Assembly: GCA_019416935.1 (NCBI GenBank)
Contig: DXWI01000003.1
Span: 62,001-126,000 of the forward strand
Length of the DNA stretch: 64,000 bases
Origin: Clostridiales bacterium
GTDB taxonomy: Bacteria; Bacillota; Clostridia; Christensenellales; CAG-138
Direction of reading: 5' to 3'
The notes below the pieces were generated by a model that saw nothing but the letters and a program-made list of their open reading frames with translations, had not been told where the DNA came from and did no database searches. The first letter of the stretch is position 1. Each line of letters starts with the position of its first letter. Made by a program: the position numbers and the translations under genes. Below are positions 1 through 8,183 of this stretch, piece after piece.

Positions 1-576
1 GTACCGTTCGGCAAGCGCCCGCGCCCGATCCGGATCCGCGACCTCGAGCGTTGCAAACGCCGGTTCCTCCGGGATCGTACCGAGAATGGCGAGGATGCCG
101 TTGGCCTCGCGGTCGATGTGCGCCGGGTAGGCGGCGCCGCCGTGGGAGCGGACAAGCCGCACCGCCCGTTCAAGCGGCAGAGCCGTGGCAAGAATGAGCA
201 GCGTCGCTTCCTCGCCGGCGGGCGTATCCCGTGTATCCATCAAAATCTGATTTCCAAAGATCTCGGGCCGGTTCTTCCGCTGCATCCGGCACGGCCGCAC
301 CGCCGCGTCGAACGCCATGGCCGTTTCCAGCGTCGGAAACAGGCACACCAGATGGATTTCCTCAGCCGTGGTCAGCTCCATCCCCGCGACCGGCACGACG
401 CCGTGCGCCTCGCAGGCGCAGAAGAACGCCGGGCAGTTGCCGCAGCTGTTGTGGTCGGTCAGCGCAGCGATATCCAAGCCGCTGAGCATCGCCATGCCGG
501 CGATGTTGGCGGGCGTCATGTCGTCGTCCGCGCAGGGCGACAGGCAGGAATGGATGTGCAGCTCGGCCCTGAGCAT
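1..576 (-). CDS. PHP-domain metal-dependent phosphoesterase, C-terminus off the window
   Basis: The reading frame is open from an ATG at 576 to the window edge (192 codons), so this is a 5' partial gene. The N-terminus carries the PHP motif LHIHSCLSPCADDDMTP, followed by ALTDHNS and later an AYPAHIDRE segment; the His and Asp residues are the metal ligands of PHP-family phosphoesterases. It is the last visible gene of the hydrogenase-associated operon, starting 2 bases after the stop of the upstream DRTGG gene. PHP proteins of this type recur in clostridial [FeFe]-hydrogenase clusters; the substrate is not known. More hydrogenase genes may lie beyond the left edge. Confidence 0.85.
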   Translation of the reverse strand, partial: MLRAELHIHSCLSPCADDDMTPANIAGMAMLSGLDIAALTDHNSCGNCPAFFCACEAHGVVPVAGMELTTAEEIHLVCLFPTLETAMAFDAAVRPCRMQRKNRPEIFGNQILMDTRDTPAGEEATLLILATALPLERAVRLVRSHGGAAYPAHIDREANGILAILGTIPEEPAFATLEVADPDRARALAERY

Positions 577-578
577 GC

Positions 579-908
579 TCACGTCAGCAGGCCGGCAAGC
601 CCCGCCGCCTGGTAGAACGCGGATTCCTGCGTACCGAGCAGGTTGACGCCGCGTGCCATGGCCAGCTCCGCCACGCCCTCATCGGGCACGACATCCTCGC
701 AGAGGAGGATGGCGGCGCAGTCGGTCAGCGCAGCCACCGCAATGATGTTGCGGTTCGACATGATCGTCAGCCACGCCGCGTCCGCCGGCGCGCGCCCCAT
801 GACCCAGCTGAGCAGGTCGCCCGCATATCCGCCGCGCACCTCTCGCTCCGGGTCGGGCAGCGCAAACGCCGTCCATCCAAACCGCTCCATCATCTGTTGC
901 ACCGTCAT
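579..908 (-). CDS. DRTGG-domain protein
   Basis: A protein of 109 residues starting MTVQQMMERFG. The longer upstream reading has no supporting site, and this ATG overlaps the stop of the upstream Fe-S gene as ATGA, typical of translational coupling. The core VRGGYAGDLLSWVMG and ITIMSNRNIIAVAAL segments match stand-alone DRTGG-domain proteins, which resemble the regulatory part of phosphotransacetylase and are regularly encoded beside clostridial hydrogenase-like Fe-S proteins. Function is unknown; a ligand-sensing or adaptor role is inference. It is sandwiched between the hydrogenase-like gene and the PHP gene. Confidence 0.8.
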   Translation of the reverse strand: MTVQQMMERFGWTAFALPDPEREVRGGYAGDLLSWVMGRAPADAAWLTIMSNRNIIAVAALTDCAAILLCEDVVPDEGVAELAMARGVNLLGTQESAFYQAAGLAGLLT

Positions 909-2191
909 GGCTGTTCGCGCTCCTCCTGATGCAGTTGTTGCACGCGCTCGCGCATGCGCACAATGCACTCCTCCGGCCGGCACTCGCCGCGCACGACGTC
1001 CTCCGCAAACGCGCGGCAGGTCGGCGCGCCGCAGAACCCGCAGTCGAGTTCCGGCAGCGTCGTGTAAATTTCCTCGATGCGGGACATCTTTTCGAGCGCG
1101 CGCTCCATATCCTCGTCGAGCCTGGCGGCCGGCCGGTACTGGATCATGGAATCATACAAAAATCCGTTCGGCACGAACGACGCGTCGCCATAGGGCGGGA
1201 TGCGGTTTTCCGATACCGGCAGATAGCGCCGGATCGACTGCAGGCGCACGCGGGCGATATACGGGTTTTCTACCGTCGCCACCCCGCCGACGCAGCCGCC
1301 GTCGCAGGCGTTGAGCTCGATGAAATCCAGCATGGGGAAGCTGCCCGTCTCGATCTGGTCGAGCACACGGATCACGTTTTCAATGCCGTCCGCGGCCAGA
1401 TAGCGGTCGCTGTACAGCGCGCCGCCCTCGCCGCCTGTGCTGGCCCAGCTGATGCCGGTGCGCCCCGTGCGGCTCGTGGCCTCCGGCGCCACGCCCCGGC
1501 GCATGACCGGCAAAAGACGAAAATAGATGTCGCTCATGGACACGACATAGTCCACGCTGTCGCTCGGGTTGGACCAGTTTTTTACAAAGCTCGCCTTGGC
1601 CGGACAGGGCGAGATGAACACGGTGCAGATTTCATCCTCGCGCAGCTCCGGATGCTTGCGCAGCGCCTCCGCCTTGGCCAGCCGGCTCGCGATCTCGATC
1701 GGTGGCAGAATCGGCATGATGTGGTCGCACAGGTACGGAAAGCGCAGGCTGATGAGCCGCACAATGGTCGGGCAGGCCGAGTTGATGACCGGCCGCGGAA
1801 TGTCCATGCGGCGCATATAGTTGCGCGTATACTCGGAGACCAGCTCCGCCGCCTGCGCCACCTCAAACACCTGATCAAAGCCGATATCGAGCAGGCCCTG
1901 CAATACATAGTCCACATCGTCGAGATGGTCAAACTGACCGTACAGCGACGGCGCGGGCAGGGCGATGCGCCATTTTTTCTTCTCGGGAATATCCTCCATC
2001 CGGTCAAAATTCGCTTTTTTCGCCTTGTGCGGGCAGATGCGGATACACGCGCCGCAATCAATACACAGTCTCGAATTGATTACGGCGTGTCCGTCGCGAA
2101 TGCGTATCGCCTGCGTCGGGCAGCGCTTCAGGCAGTTGGTACAGCCCTTGCACCGGTCGATATCCAGCGAAACCGAATGTTTGTACTCCAT
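905..2191 (-). CDS. Hydrogenase-like 4Fe-4S protein (Fe-hydrogenase large-subunit C-terminal domain plus FeS domain)
   Basis: A protein of 428 residues. The N-terminus holds two 4Fe-4S ferredoxin motifs (CKGCTNCLKRCP and CIDCGACIRICP). The middle matches the [FeFe]-hydrogenase large-subunit catalytic domain, with NSACP, SPCPAK and NACDGGCVGG standing where H-cluster enzymes have TSCCP, PCxxK and the C-terminal GGC motif. The C-terminus is an FeS domain (CGFCGAPTC...C). In L1 the first of the two cysteines is Ala, so the proton-relay cysteine of classical hydrogenases is missing while four cluster cysteines remain. A sensory or electron-transfer role rather than H2 turnover is inference. It overlaps the downstream DRTGG gene by 4 bases. 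Confidence 0.85.
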   Translation of the reverse strand: MEYKHSVSLDIDRCKGCTNCLKRCPTQAIRIRDGHAVINSRLCIDCGACIRICPHKAKKANFDRMEDIPEKKKWRIALPAPSLYGQFDHLDDVDYVLQGLLDIGFDQVFEVAQAAELVSEYTRNYMRRMDIPRPVINSACPTIVRLISLRFPYLCDHIMPILPPIEIASRLAKAEALRKHPELREDEICTVFISPCPAKASFVKNWSNPSDSVDYVVSMSDIYFRLLPVMRRGVAPEATSRTGRTGISWASTGGEGGALYSDRYLAADGIENVIRVLDQIETGSFPMLDFIELNACDGGCVGGVATVENPYIARVRLQSIRRYLPVSENRIPPYGDASFVPNGFLYDSMIQYRPAARLDEDMERALEKMSRIEEIYTTLPELDCGFCGAPTCRAFAEDVVRGECRPEECIVRMRERVQQLHQEEREQP

Positions 2192-2201
2192 TCTGCGCTC
2201 C

Positions 2202-2627
2202 TTATTTGACCAGAACCGTCATCCGGATCGTCGTTCCCACACCGACCGTGGATTCGATCTCCATCTCATCCGTATAGCGTTTCATGTTGGGCAGCCCCAT
2301 GCCCGCGCCAAAGCCCAGCATATGGATGGTGTCCGGCGCGGTGGAATACCCCTCCTGCATGGCCAGCGCGATATCCGCGATGCCGGGGCCGTGGTCGGTC
2401 AGCACCAGCTCGATGCGGTCGCGGTAAACGGTCACGTCCGCCTCGCCGCCGCGGGCATGGATGACCATGTTGATCTCACCCTCGTACATGGCAATGGACA
2501 CGCAGCGAATCACCTCGGGCGAAAACCCAAGCTGCCGCAGCTTGCGCTTGACCTCGACCGACGCCTCGCCGGCGGAGATGAAGTTGTCGCCGTCCACATC
2601 GAAGTGAAACTGTAACGCCCCGCCCAT
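2202..2627 (-). CDS. Anti-sigma-type HATPase_c ATP-binding protein
   Basis: A 141-residue single-domain GHKL ATPase. Visible boxes are the N-box region (SIAMYEGEINMV), the G1 box DHGPGI and the G2 box GFGAGMGL, all in order. There is no dimerisation/phosphoacceptor His domain, so it resembles anti-sigma regulatory factor kinases (RsbW/SpoIIAB type) rather than a histidine kinase. Proteins like this are standard members of clostridial DRTGG/hydrogenase-like/PHP clusters. Its target is not visible; no sigma factor or anti-anti-sigma factor lies nearby. Gene spacing is tight (4 bases from the upstream DRTGG gene, 10 from the downstream Fe-S gene). Confidence 0.85.
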   Translation of the reverse strand: MGGALQFHFDVDGDNFISAGEASVEVKRKLRQLGFSPEVIRCVSIAMYEGEINMVIHARGGEADVTVYRDRIELVLTDHGPGIADIALAMQEGYSTAPDTIHMLGFGAGMGLPNMKRYTDEMEIESTVGVGTTIRMTVLVK

Positions 2628-2631
2628 CGGT

Positions 2632-2979
2632 CTAATCCTCTAAGCGGCCGAGGCCGTTCCAATACAGGCGTCCGCACGCCTCGTACATGCGCAGCGCCGT
2701 CGACATCACCGTGATGCCGCTCTCCTCCGCAAACGGCAGCACCTCCGGCAGCGGCCGCTTGTTTCGTACAAATACAACGCAGTGAATATCCATCATCAGC
2801 GCCGTGCGGATGACCTGCGGGTTCACAAGTCCCGTCAGCAGCACGGCCTGGTCTTTGACATATGCAAGCACATCGCTCATCATATCGCTTCCGCAGGCCG
2901 ACACGACCTCTTCATCGAGGCGCGCCTTTCCCGTCAGCACTTCGGCGTTCAACAGGGTTGCGATCTCCCCCAGCTTCAT
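2632..2979 (-). CDS. DRTGG-domain protein (first copy)
   Basis: A 115-residue protein beginning MKLGEIATLLNAEVLTG, with the SDMMSDVLAYVKDQAVLLTGL core and VVFVRNKRP segment typical of DRTGG-domain proteins. It is a distant paralogue of the copy at 579-908. It sits between the NuoE-like gene and the ATPase gene, all on one strand with short gaps, so co-transcription is very likely. No catalytic residues can be named; a ligand-sensing role is inferred from domain family only. Confidence 0.8.
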   Translation of the reverse strand: MKLGEIATLLNAEVLTGKARLDEEVVSACGSDMMSDVLAYVKDQAVLLTGLVNPQVIRTALMMDIHCVVFVRNKRPLPEVLPFAEESGITVMSTALRMYEACGRLYWNGLGRLED

Positions 2980-3018
2980 GCGCTTTGTCCTTCCTTCCGG
3001 GTTGATCCGGCTAATCGG

Positions 3019-3516
3019 TTATGAACGGTATTTGTCCAGAATGCCCCGGATATCCGCAGGCGTCAGGCGGCCGTAGACCTCGTCGCCCACGGTCATAACC
3101 GGCGCAAGCCCGCAGCAGCCGAGGCAGCGGGTCGCCTCGAGCGTAAACTGGCCGTCCGGCGTGGTGCCGCCGGCCTTGATGCCGAGCTGCTTTTCCAACT
3201 CGTCCAGAATCGCCTGCGCGCCCTTGACATAGCAGGCCGTGCCGAGGCAGACCGCAACGCGGTGCTTGCCCGTGGGGTTGAGCGAGAATTGGGCATAAAA
3301 CGTGACAACCGCGTAGACCTCCTCCAGCGACAGGCCGAGCCCCTCCGCGACCATGATCTGCACTTCAACGGGCAGATAGCCGTAGATCTCCTGCGCCTTC
3401 TGCAGCACCGGCATGAGCGCGCCCGGCACGTTCCGATGTGCGGCGATGGCCTCTTTTAGTTTCGTTTCCTGCTCCGGCGTGCCGCGAAACGGTACAACGG
3501 TTTTCTGTTTCGCCAT
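3019..3516 (-). CDS. NuoE/HydC-like thioredoxin-fold [2Fe-2S] protein
   Basis: A 165-residue protein of the NADH dehydrogenase 24-kDa (NuoE) family. The four cluster cysteines appear as CLGTAC and, about 36 residues on, CLGCCG. The start is fixed by AGGAGG six bases upstream of the ATG. In fermentative Clostridia such subunits pass electrons between an NADH-binding NuoF-like subunit and a hydrogenase. Here it is the first gene of the operon and no NuoF or HydA follows within the window, so partners must be encoded elsewhere or beyond the left edge. A sigma-A-type promoter lies upstream at 3627-3655. Confidence 0.9.
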   Translation of the reverse strand: MAKQKTVVPFRGTPEQETKLKEAIAAHRNVPGALMPVLQKAQEIYGYLPVEVQIMVAEGLGLSLEEVYAVVTFYAQFSLNPTGKHRVAVCLGTACYVKGAQAILDELEKQLGIKAGGTTPDGQFTLEATRCLGCCGLAPVMTVGDEVYGRLTPADIRGILDKYRS

Positions 3517-3626
3517 ACATTACCTCCTAAGACGATGTCTGTTCTATCCATTTTATACTGTTTATGGGATGTTGAGCGAACCAGCCGGCACCGCGCCAAA
3601 GAAACCGCACACCGACAGGTACTAGT

Positions 3627-3655
3627 ATATTACCATACGGAAATCGATTTTTCAA
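3627..3655 (-). promoter_or_regulatory. Predicted sigma-A promoter of the hydrogenase-associated operon
   Basis: On the minus strand a TTGAAA -35 box (3650-3655) is followed after 17 bases by a TAATAT -10 box (3627-3632), about 110 bases upstream of the NuoE-like start. Spacing is optimal and the local sequence is AT-rich against a GC-rich background. Inference from consensus only. Confidence 0.5.
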
Positions 3656-3732
3656 CAGCAGCACGCCGTTTTCTCGCTCCAAAATTATCGATTTTTTTCG
3701 ATCGATACTTCGGGAGCGTATGCCGGCCCGTA

Positions 3733-3761
3733 TTGCCTTTTCACGGGGCGTGAGATATAAT
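3733..3761 (+). promoter_or_regulatory. Predicted sigma-A promoter of galE
   Basis: TTGCCT (3733-3738), a 17-base spacer and a perfect TATAAT (3756-3761) lie 33 bases upstream of the galE start. With the divergent promoter at 3627-3655 this makes a back-to-back promoter region. Confidence 0.6.
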
Positions 3762-3794
3762 ACAGGAAACTTTTATCTGCGGAGGGCGCCAACC

Positions 3795-4811
3795 ATGTTG
3801 ATTCTTGTGACCGGCGGCGCCGGGTACATCGGTTCCCACACCGTTCTCTCCCTTCTCGAAGCGGGCTATGATGTTCTGATTGCGGACAGCTTCATCAACA
3901 GCAAGCCGGAGGTCGTGGACCGGCTTCATGCGCTTGCAAACAAACCGTTTCTGTTTGAGCGCTGCGACCTGTGCGACGCGGACGCGGCCGAGCGCCTCTT
4001 TGCCGCGCAGCCAATCGACGCGGTCATCCACTTCGCCGGCCTCAAGGCCGTCGGCGAATCGGTCGCGCAGCCGCTGCGCTACTATGACAACAATCTGCGC
4101 TCCACGCTCAACCTGCTCGAATCCATGCGCCGCCACGGCGTCAAGCGGTTTGTTTTCAGTTCAAGCGCAACCGTCTACGGCGATCCGGCGCGCGTGCCGA
4201 TCCGCGAGGACGCGCCGCTGTCCGCCACGAACCCCTACGGCTGGACCAAGCTGATGATCGAGCAGATGCTCCGGGACGCGGCGCACGCCGATGAAACGCT
4301 CTCGGTGTCGCTGCTTCGCTATTTCAACCCGATCGGCGCGCACGAGAGCGGCCTGATCGGCGAGGACCCGAACGGGATTCCGAACAATCTGCTGCCGTAT
4401 ATCGCGCAGGTGGCGACGGGCAAGCTCCCGTTTTTGCGCGTGTTCGGCAACGACTATCCCACGCACGACGGCACCGGCGTGCGCGACTATATCCATGTCT
4501 CCGATCTGGCGGAGGGGCATGTTGCCGCGCTTGCCGAGCTGGAGAAGAACGGCCCGGGCGTGCGCACGGTCAATCTCGGCACGGGCGTGGGCTACTCGGT
4601 GTTCGATGTGCTGCACGCGTTTGAAGCGGCATGTGAAAAAACGCTCCCCTACCGGATCGTCGGGCGCCGCAGCGGCGACGTCGCGGCCTGTTACGCAGAC
4701 CCGGCCTACGCCAAAGCGCTGCTCGGCTGGGAGGCCAAGCGGGATCTGACCCGCATGTGCGCCGATACCTGGCGCTGGCAGAAGGCCAACCCGAACGGAT
4801 ACGACGGCTGA
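3795..4811 (+). CDS. galE: UDP-glucose 4-epimerase
   Basis: A 338-residue extended-SDR enzyme interconverting UDP-glucose and UDP-galactose with bound NAD. The Rossmann motif TGGAGYIG is at residues 7-14, the catalytic Ser is in FSSSATVYGD and the YxxxK pair is in NPYGWTKLM. Length is normal for GalE. The start MLILVTGG at 3795 is chosen because GGAGGG lies 8 bases upstream; an in-frame ATG at 3720 lies before the promoter -10 box and cannot be used. The next gene, a sugar-phosphate nucleotidyltransferase, follows after 39 bases, which points to a sugar-nucleotide operon. Confidence 0.96.
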   Translation: MLILVTGGAGYIGSHTVLSLLEAGYDVLIADSFINSKPEVVDRLHALANKPFLFERCDLCDADAAERLFAAQPIDAVIHFAGLKAVGESVAQPLRYYDNNLRSTLNLLESMRRHGVKRFVFSSSATVYGDPARVPIREDAPLSATNPYGWTKLMIEQMLRDAAHADETLSVSLLRYFNPIGAHESGLIGEDPNGIPNNLLPYIAQVATGKLPFLRVFGNDYPTHDGTGVRDYIHVSDLAEGHVAALAELEKNGPGVRTVNLGTGVGYSVFDVLHAFEAACEKTLPYRIVGRRSGDVAACYADPAYAKALLGWEAKRDLTRMCADTWRWQKANPNGYDG

Positions 4812-4850
4812 CCGTCAAAACACACTTTTTTGATACAGGAGGCGTATTGT

Positions 4851-5774
4851 ATGCAGAAACCAACGCTGATCGTCATGGCCGCGGGCATGGGCTCGCGCTA
4901 CGGCGGGCTCAAGCAGATCGATCCCATCGGCCCGCACGGAGAGATCATCATCGACTATTCGCTCTTCGACGCCATCCGCGCCGGGTTTGAGCGCGTGGTG
5001 TTCATCATCAACCGCCGTATCGCGGATGACTTTCGCGACATCGTGGGCGACCGCATCAAGGCGCACATGCAGGTGGACTATGTGTATCAGGAGCTCACGG
5101 AGCGCCTGCCCGACGGGTTTTCCGTTCCCGAGGGACGCAGGAAACCATGGGGCACGGCGCACGCCATCCTGTGCTGCGCCGGCCTGATCGACGGCCCCTT
5201 CGCCGTGATCAACGCGGATGACTATTACGGCCGCCATGCCTATGCTCTGCTGTACAACCGGCTGTGCCACAGCGCCGACCGGAACGGGGTCTACGACTAC
5301 AGCATGGTCGGCTTCCGGTTGGCCAACACGCTGACCGAGCATGGCTCCGTCGCGCGCGGCGTGTGCGAAACCGATGCAGACGGCCGCCTGACCAACATCA
5401 TGGAGCGCACGCGCGTCGAGCTGGTCAACGGCAGCCCCGCCTTCACCGAGGATGGCGAGCACTGGACGGCGGTGCCGGCGGACAACCTCGTGTCCATGAA
5501 CATGTGGGGCTTTACGCCCAGTCTGTTTGCCGAGCTGGAAACGCGCTTTCCGCGCTTTCTTGCCGAAACCGTGCCGCAAAACCCCGAAAAGTCCGAGATG
5601 TACATCCCGATGGAGGTCGGCGCGCTGCTGCGCGAGGGCCGCTGCACCGTGGATGTGCTCTCCTCGCCCGACCGCTGGTACGGTGTGACCTACCGGGAGG
5701 ACAAGCCCTCCGTGACCGCGGCGCTGCGCCGCCTCACCGACGAGGGCGTATACCCCGACCGGCCGCTGTTCTGA
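4851..5774 (+). CDS. Sugar-phosphate nucleotidyltransferase family protein
   Basis: A 307-residue nucleotidyltransferase. The N-terminus has the nucleotide-binding signature MAAGMGSRYGGLKQ, followed by NADDYYG, the metal-binding Asp region, as in NDP-sugar pyrophosphorylases. The start MQKPTLIV at 4851 is preferred because AGGAGG (4837-4842) lies 8 bases upstream; an in-frame ATG at 4830 precedes that site. It lies directly downstream of galE, suggesting synthesis of UDP- or other NDP-hexoses for polysaccharide or galactose metabolism. The substrate cannot be fixed from sequence. Confidence 0.85.
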   Translation: MQKPTLIVMAAGMGSRYGGLKQIDPIGPHGEIIIDYSLFDAIRAGFERVVFIINRRIADDFRDIVGDRIKAHMQVDYVYQELTERLPDGFSVPEGRRKPWGTAHAILCCAGLIDGPFAVINADDYYGRHAYALLYNRLCHSADRNGVYDYSMVGFRLANTLTEHGSVARGVCETDADGRLTNIMERTRVELVNGSPAFTEDGEHWTAVPADNLVSMNMWGFTPSLFAELETRFPRFLAETVPQNPEKSEMYIPMEVGALLREGRCTVDVLSSPDRWYGVTYREDKPSVTAALRRLTDEGVYPDRPLF

Positions 5775-5808
5775 GCGTGCCGCATCGATGGAGGAACATC
5801 CGCTATCC

Positions 5809-6537
5809 ATGGAACTGACCTATCTGAGCAACAGCGGGTTTCTGCTCTCGGACGGGCGCACGGCCCTCATCTTTGACGATGAGGGCCGCTGTCCGGACAT
5901 CATCAACCGCGCGGCGCTTCAGCGCTTTGACGCGGCGGTATTCTTTGTCAGCCACAGTCACGGCGATCACTTCTCCCCCGGCATCTTCTCGTTTTCGGAT
6001 GTGCCGGGCGTTCATTATGTCCTCTCCGACGACGTGCCCACGGCCGGTCTTCCGGAGGGCGTGCGGGCAACGCGCATGCGGCCGATGCAGCAGACCGCGG
6101 CCGCAAACTGCTGCGTGACGGCGTTCGGCTCCACGGATCTGGGCGTGAGCTTTCTCGTCCTGTGGAACGGCGTGCGCATGTTCCACGCGGGCGATCTCAA
6201 CAACTGGCACTGGCGCGCCGAATCCACCGACGACGAGGTGCGGGAGGCGCAGCAGGCGTTCGATGCGATCGTCAGCCAAATCCCGCGCCCGATCGACCTT
6301 GCGTTCTTTCCCGTCGACCCCCGCATGGGGCCAGACTATGACTTGGGCGCGCGCCAGTTTGCCGCGCGCATCCGGCCGCGTCTGTTCGTTCCCATGCATT
6401 TTCGGGAGGCGGCATGTGCCGCGATGGATTTTCAGTCCTCGCTCGAAGTGCCGGGCGTGCGGGTGCTGCCGCTCACGGAGAGCGGGCAGCGCTGCGAGCT
6501 TCCGTTCGGCGCGGCGCCCCGCCCCACATCTTTGTAA
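5809..6537 (+). CDS. MBL-fold metallo-hydrolase
   Basis: A metallo-beta-lactamase-fold protein of 242 residues. It has the HSHGDHFSP metal motif (HxHxDH), a central FHAGDLNNWHW Asp and a late VPMHF His, the order expected for a two-metal site and similar to UlaG/YtnP-like hydrolases. Two starts are possible: 5788 with no obvious ribosome site, or 5809 (MELTYLSN) after GGAGG at 5790-5794; the domain begins right at the second, so that is used. It follows the nucleotidyltransferase by about 34 bases and may share its transcript. Substrate unknown. Confidence 0.8.
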   Translation: MELTYLSNSGFLLSDGRTALIFDDEGRCPDIINRAALQRFDAAVFFVSHSHGDHFSPGIFSFSDVPGVHYVLSDDVPTAGLPEGVRATRMRPMQQTAAANCCVTAFGSTDLGVSFLVLWNGVRMFHAGDLNNWHWRAESTDDEVREAQQAFDAIVSQIPRPIDLAFFPVDPRMGPDYDLGARQFAARIRPRLFVPMHFREAACAAMDFQSSLEVPGVRVLPLTESGQRCELPFGAAPRPTSL

Positions 6538-6549
6538 GGAGACGTCAAT

Positions 6550-6921
6550 ATGCAGTTCAAGATGGACCACAACAATCTGAACGTGACCGATATGGAGCGT
6601 TCCATCCGCTTTTACAGGGAGGCGCTCGGCCTGTACCCGGTGCGCGATGTGCGGTCGGAGGACGGCTCGTTCCGCATCGTGTTCCTTGAGGACGGCGTGT
6701 CCGGCTGGCGGTTGGAGCTGACATGGCTCAGGGATCACCCGGAGCCCTACGACCTCGGCGAGAATGAGAGTCATCTGGCCCTGCGCGTGGACGACTTTGA
6801 GGCTGCGCACGAAAAGCACAGCCGCATGGGCTGCATCTGCTATGAAAATGCGTCGATGGGCATCTATTTCATTCACGATCCGGACGACTACTGGCTGGAG
6901 ATCTGCCCGGTCCGCGATTAG
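6550..6921 (+). CDS. VOC-family (glyoxalase I-like) metalloprotein
   Basis: A 123-residue vicinal-oxygen-chelate protein. Four likely metal ligands are visible: His in HNNLNV near the start, Glu in RLELTW, His in ESHLALRV and Glu in YWLEICP near the end. MERSIRFYREALGL is the classical first beta-alpha-beta element. It may be a lactoylglutathione lyase-like or fosfomycin/dioxygenase-related enzyme. The start is supported by AAGGAG about 10 bases upstream. It is 12 bases from the MBL gene, so probably the end of the galE transcript. Confidence 0.85.
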   Translation: MQFKMDHNNLNVTDMERSIRFYREALGLYPVRDVRSEDGSFRIVFLEDGVSGWRLELTWLRDHPEPYDLGENESHLALRVDDFEAAHEKHSRMGCICYENASMGIYFIHDPDDYWLEICPVRD

Positions 6922-7110
6922 GTCCGCGGCAGGGCGCCGGCGCCGCGTTCCGTTCGCTCCGCCCGCAACAGGGTTGCAGAAAGGACAGCGAGTTTACAAT
7001 TTTTTCTTATATGAAAATTGCGTGAAATCTGCTCATTTGACACCCTTCCCCACTAGGAAAAACGAGCGTTGTGTGCTATGATGACTACACAGTAAGCTCT
7101 GGAGGTGCGT

Positions 7111-7926
7111 ATGCGCAGGCGAGTACGGTTAACCCCGTTTGGATATCTTGTTGTTGCGATTCTGGTTCTGCTGCTTTTGGGCGGGATCTATCTCATCATC
7201 CGTGGCATCGGCTCCGGTTCTTCGCCCGATGCTACGCCCACGCCGCCGCTCGTTCCCGGCGCGAGCATTTCGCCCGATCCGGCCGGCAGCGCAGCGCCCA
7301 GTCTCTCTCCCGACCCCACGATGAGCGTCGAGCCGAGCATGACGCCGAACGTGACGGCCCCGCCGACGAATTCGCCGACGCCGACGCCCACGAACTCGCC
7401 CGAGCCGGAGACCAGCCGCACGCCCTCGCCCGATGAGGTGAAGAACGCCAAGGATGGTAAACTCACCACCGGCGGCGTTGTGCTGCGCGCGGCGCCGAAC
7501 ACGGACGGAGAAATCCTCGGCAAGTATGTCGGCGGCACGAACCTGAAGGTCTATGCCGAATCCGGAGACTACTATCTTGTGCAGGTCGTCAAGGAAGAGA
7601 AATACGGCTACATGGCCAAGAAGTTTGTCGAGGTCAATACCGCCACGCCGGAGCCCATCACGACCTCCGTGCCCACCGGCGCCGTCGGCGGCACGGTGCG
7701 CTCGAGCGTCGTTGCCCTGCGCAGCTCGCCCGACCTGTCCGACAGCGGCAATAAGGTCGGCCAGGTGGAGCAGAACGAGCCGGTATATATCTACTTCAAG
7801 CACACCAACGCTGCGGGCGACACGTTTTATTATATCGAGGTCGCGCGCACGGGCAAAAAGGCCTACGCCTTTGCCGAATATATCACCGCGGAGTCGAGCG
7901 TCCCCACCGGCACGCCCGCACCGTAA
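7111..7926 (+). CDS. Membrane-anchored protein with two bacterial SH3-like domains
   Basis: A 271-residue exported protein. A short basic N-terminus precedes one membrane segment (GYLVVAILVLLLLGGIYLI). A Pro/Thr/Ser/Asp-rich linker of about 90 residues follows, then two SH3b-type repeats, one beginning TTGGVVLRAAPNTDG and one beginning GGTVRSSVVALRSSPD. Such domains bind peptidoglycan or wall components, so an envelope-associated role is likely. The start at 7111 lies 5 bases after GGAGG; a GTG at 7105 overlaps that site. An extended -10 element (TGCTATGAT) ends at 7082. A hairpin terminator follows the gene. Confidence 0.75.
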   Translation: MRRRVRLTPFGYLVVAILVLLLLGGIYLIIRGIGSGSSPDATPTPPLVPGASISPDPAGSAAPSLSPDPTMSVEPSMTPNVTAPPTNSPTPTPTNSPEPETSRTPSPDEVKNAKDGKLTTGGVVLRAAPNTDGEILGKYVGGTNLKVYAESGDYYLVQVVKEEKYGYMAKKFVEVNTATPEPITTSVPTGAVGGTVRSSVVALRSSPDLSDSGNKVGQVEQNEPVYIYFKHTNAAGDTFYYIEVARTGKKAYAFAEYITAESSVPTGTPAP

Positions 7927-7940
7927 ACCGCTTGTTAACG

Positions 7941-7976
7941 GCAGGAGATGCGCTCACCGCGTCTCCTGCTTTGTTT
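7941..7976 (+). terminator. Intrinsic terminator after the SH3-domain gene
   Basis: GCAGGAGA pairs with TCTCCTGC across a 13-base loop, followed by TTTGTTTT. It lies 15 bases after the stop codon. Confidence 0.6.
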
Positions 7977-8183
7977 TCGGTGTGTTTTGTCGCCCCTTGA
8001 CGCTTGGATGCTGCCATTGCTTCCGTACCGCTGCTTAAAAAGCGGCGCGGTGCAGGCAACGAAGCAAAACGGCTGTGCGGCGCTCCGCCCGCTTTGGCCG
8101 CTTGTTGCTGTGCCGATCCGGGAACGCGCGGCTGCGCTCCCACCCATATCCTATGCCAACCAAACACATAAAGGAGGAACCAC

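Noticed and set aside
929..2209. Long plus-strand reading frame of 426 codons
   Set aside because: It lies opposite the Fe-S hydrogenase-like gene; its Arg/Ala/His-rich translation has no domain, as expected of GC-rich antisense frames. The same holds for 17285-19444, 28784-31756 and 31820-33901.
7037..7082. TTGACA upstream of the SH3-domain gene as its -35 box
   Set aside because: It is separated from the TATGAT by 34 bases, far too long for one promoter; only the extended -10 is credible.
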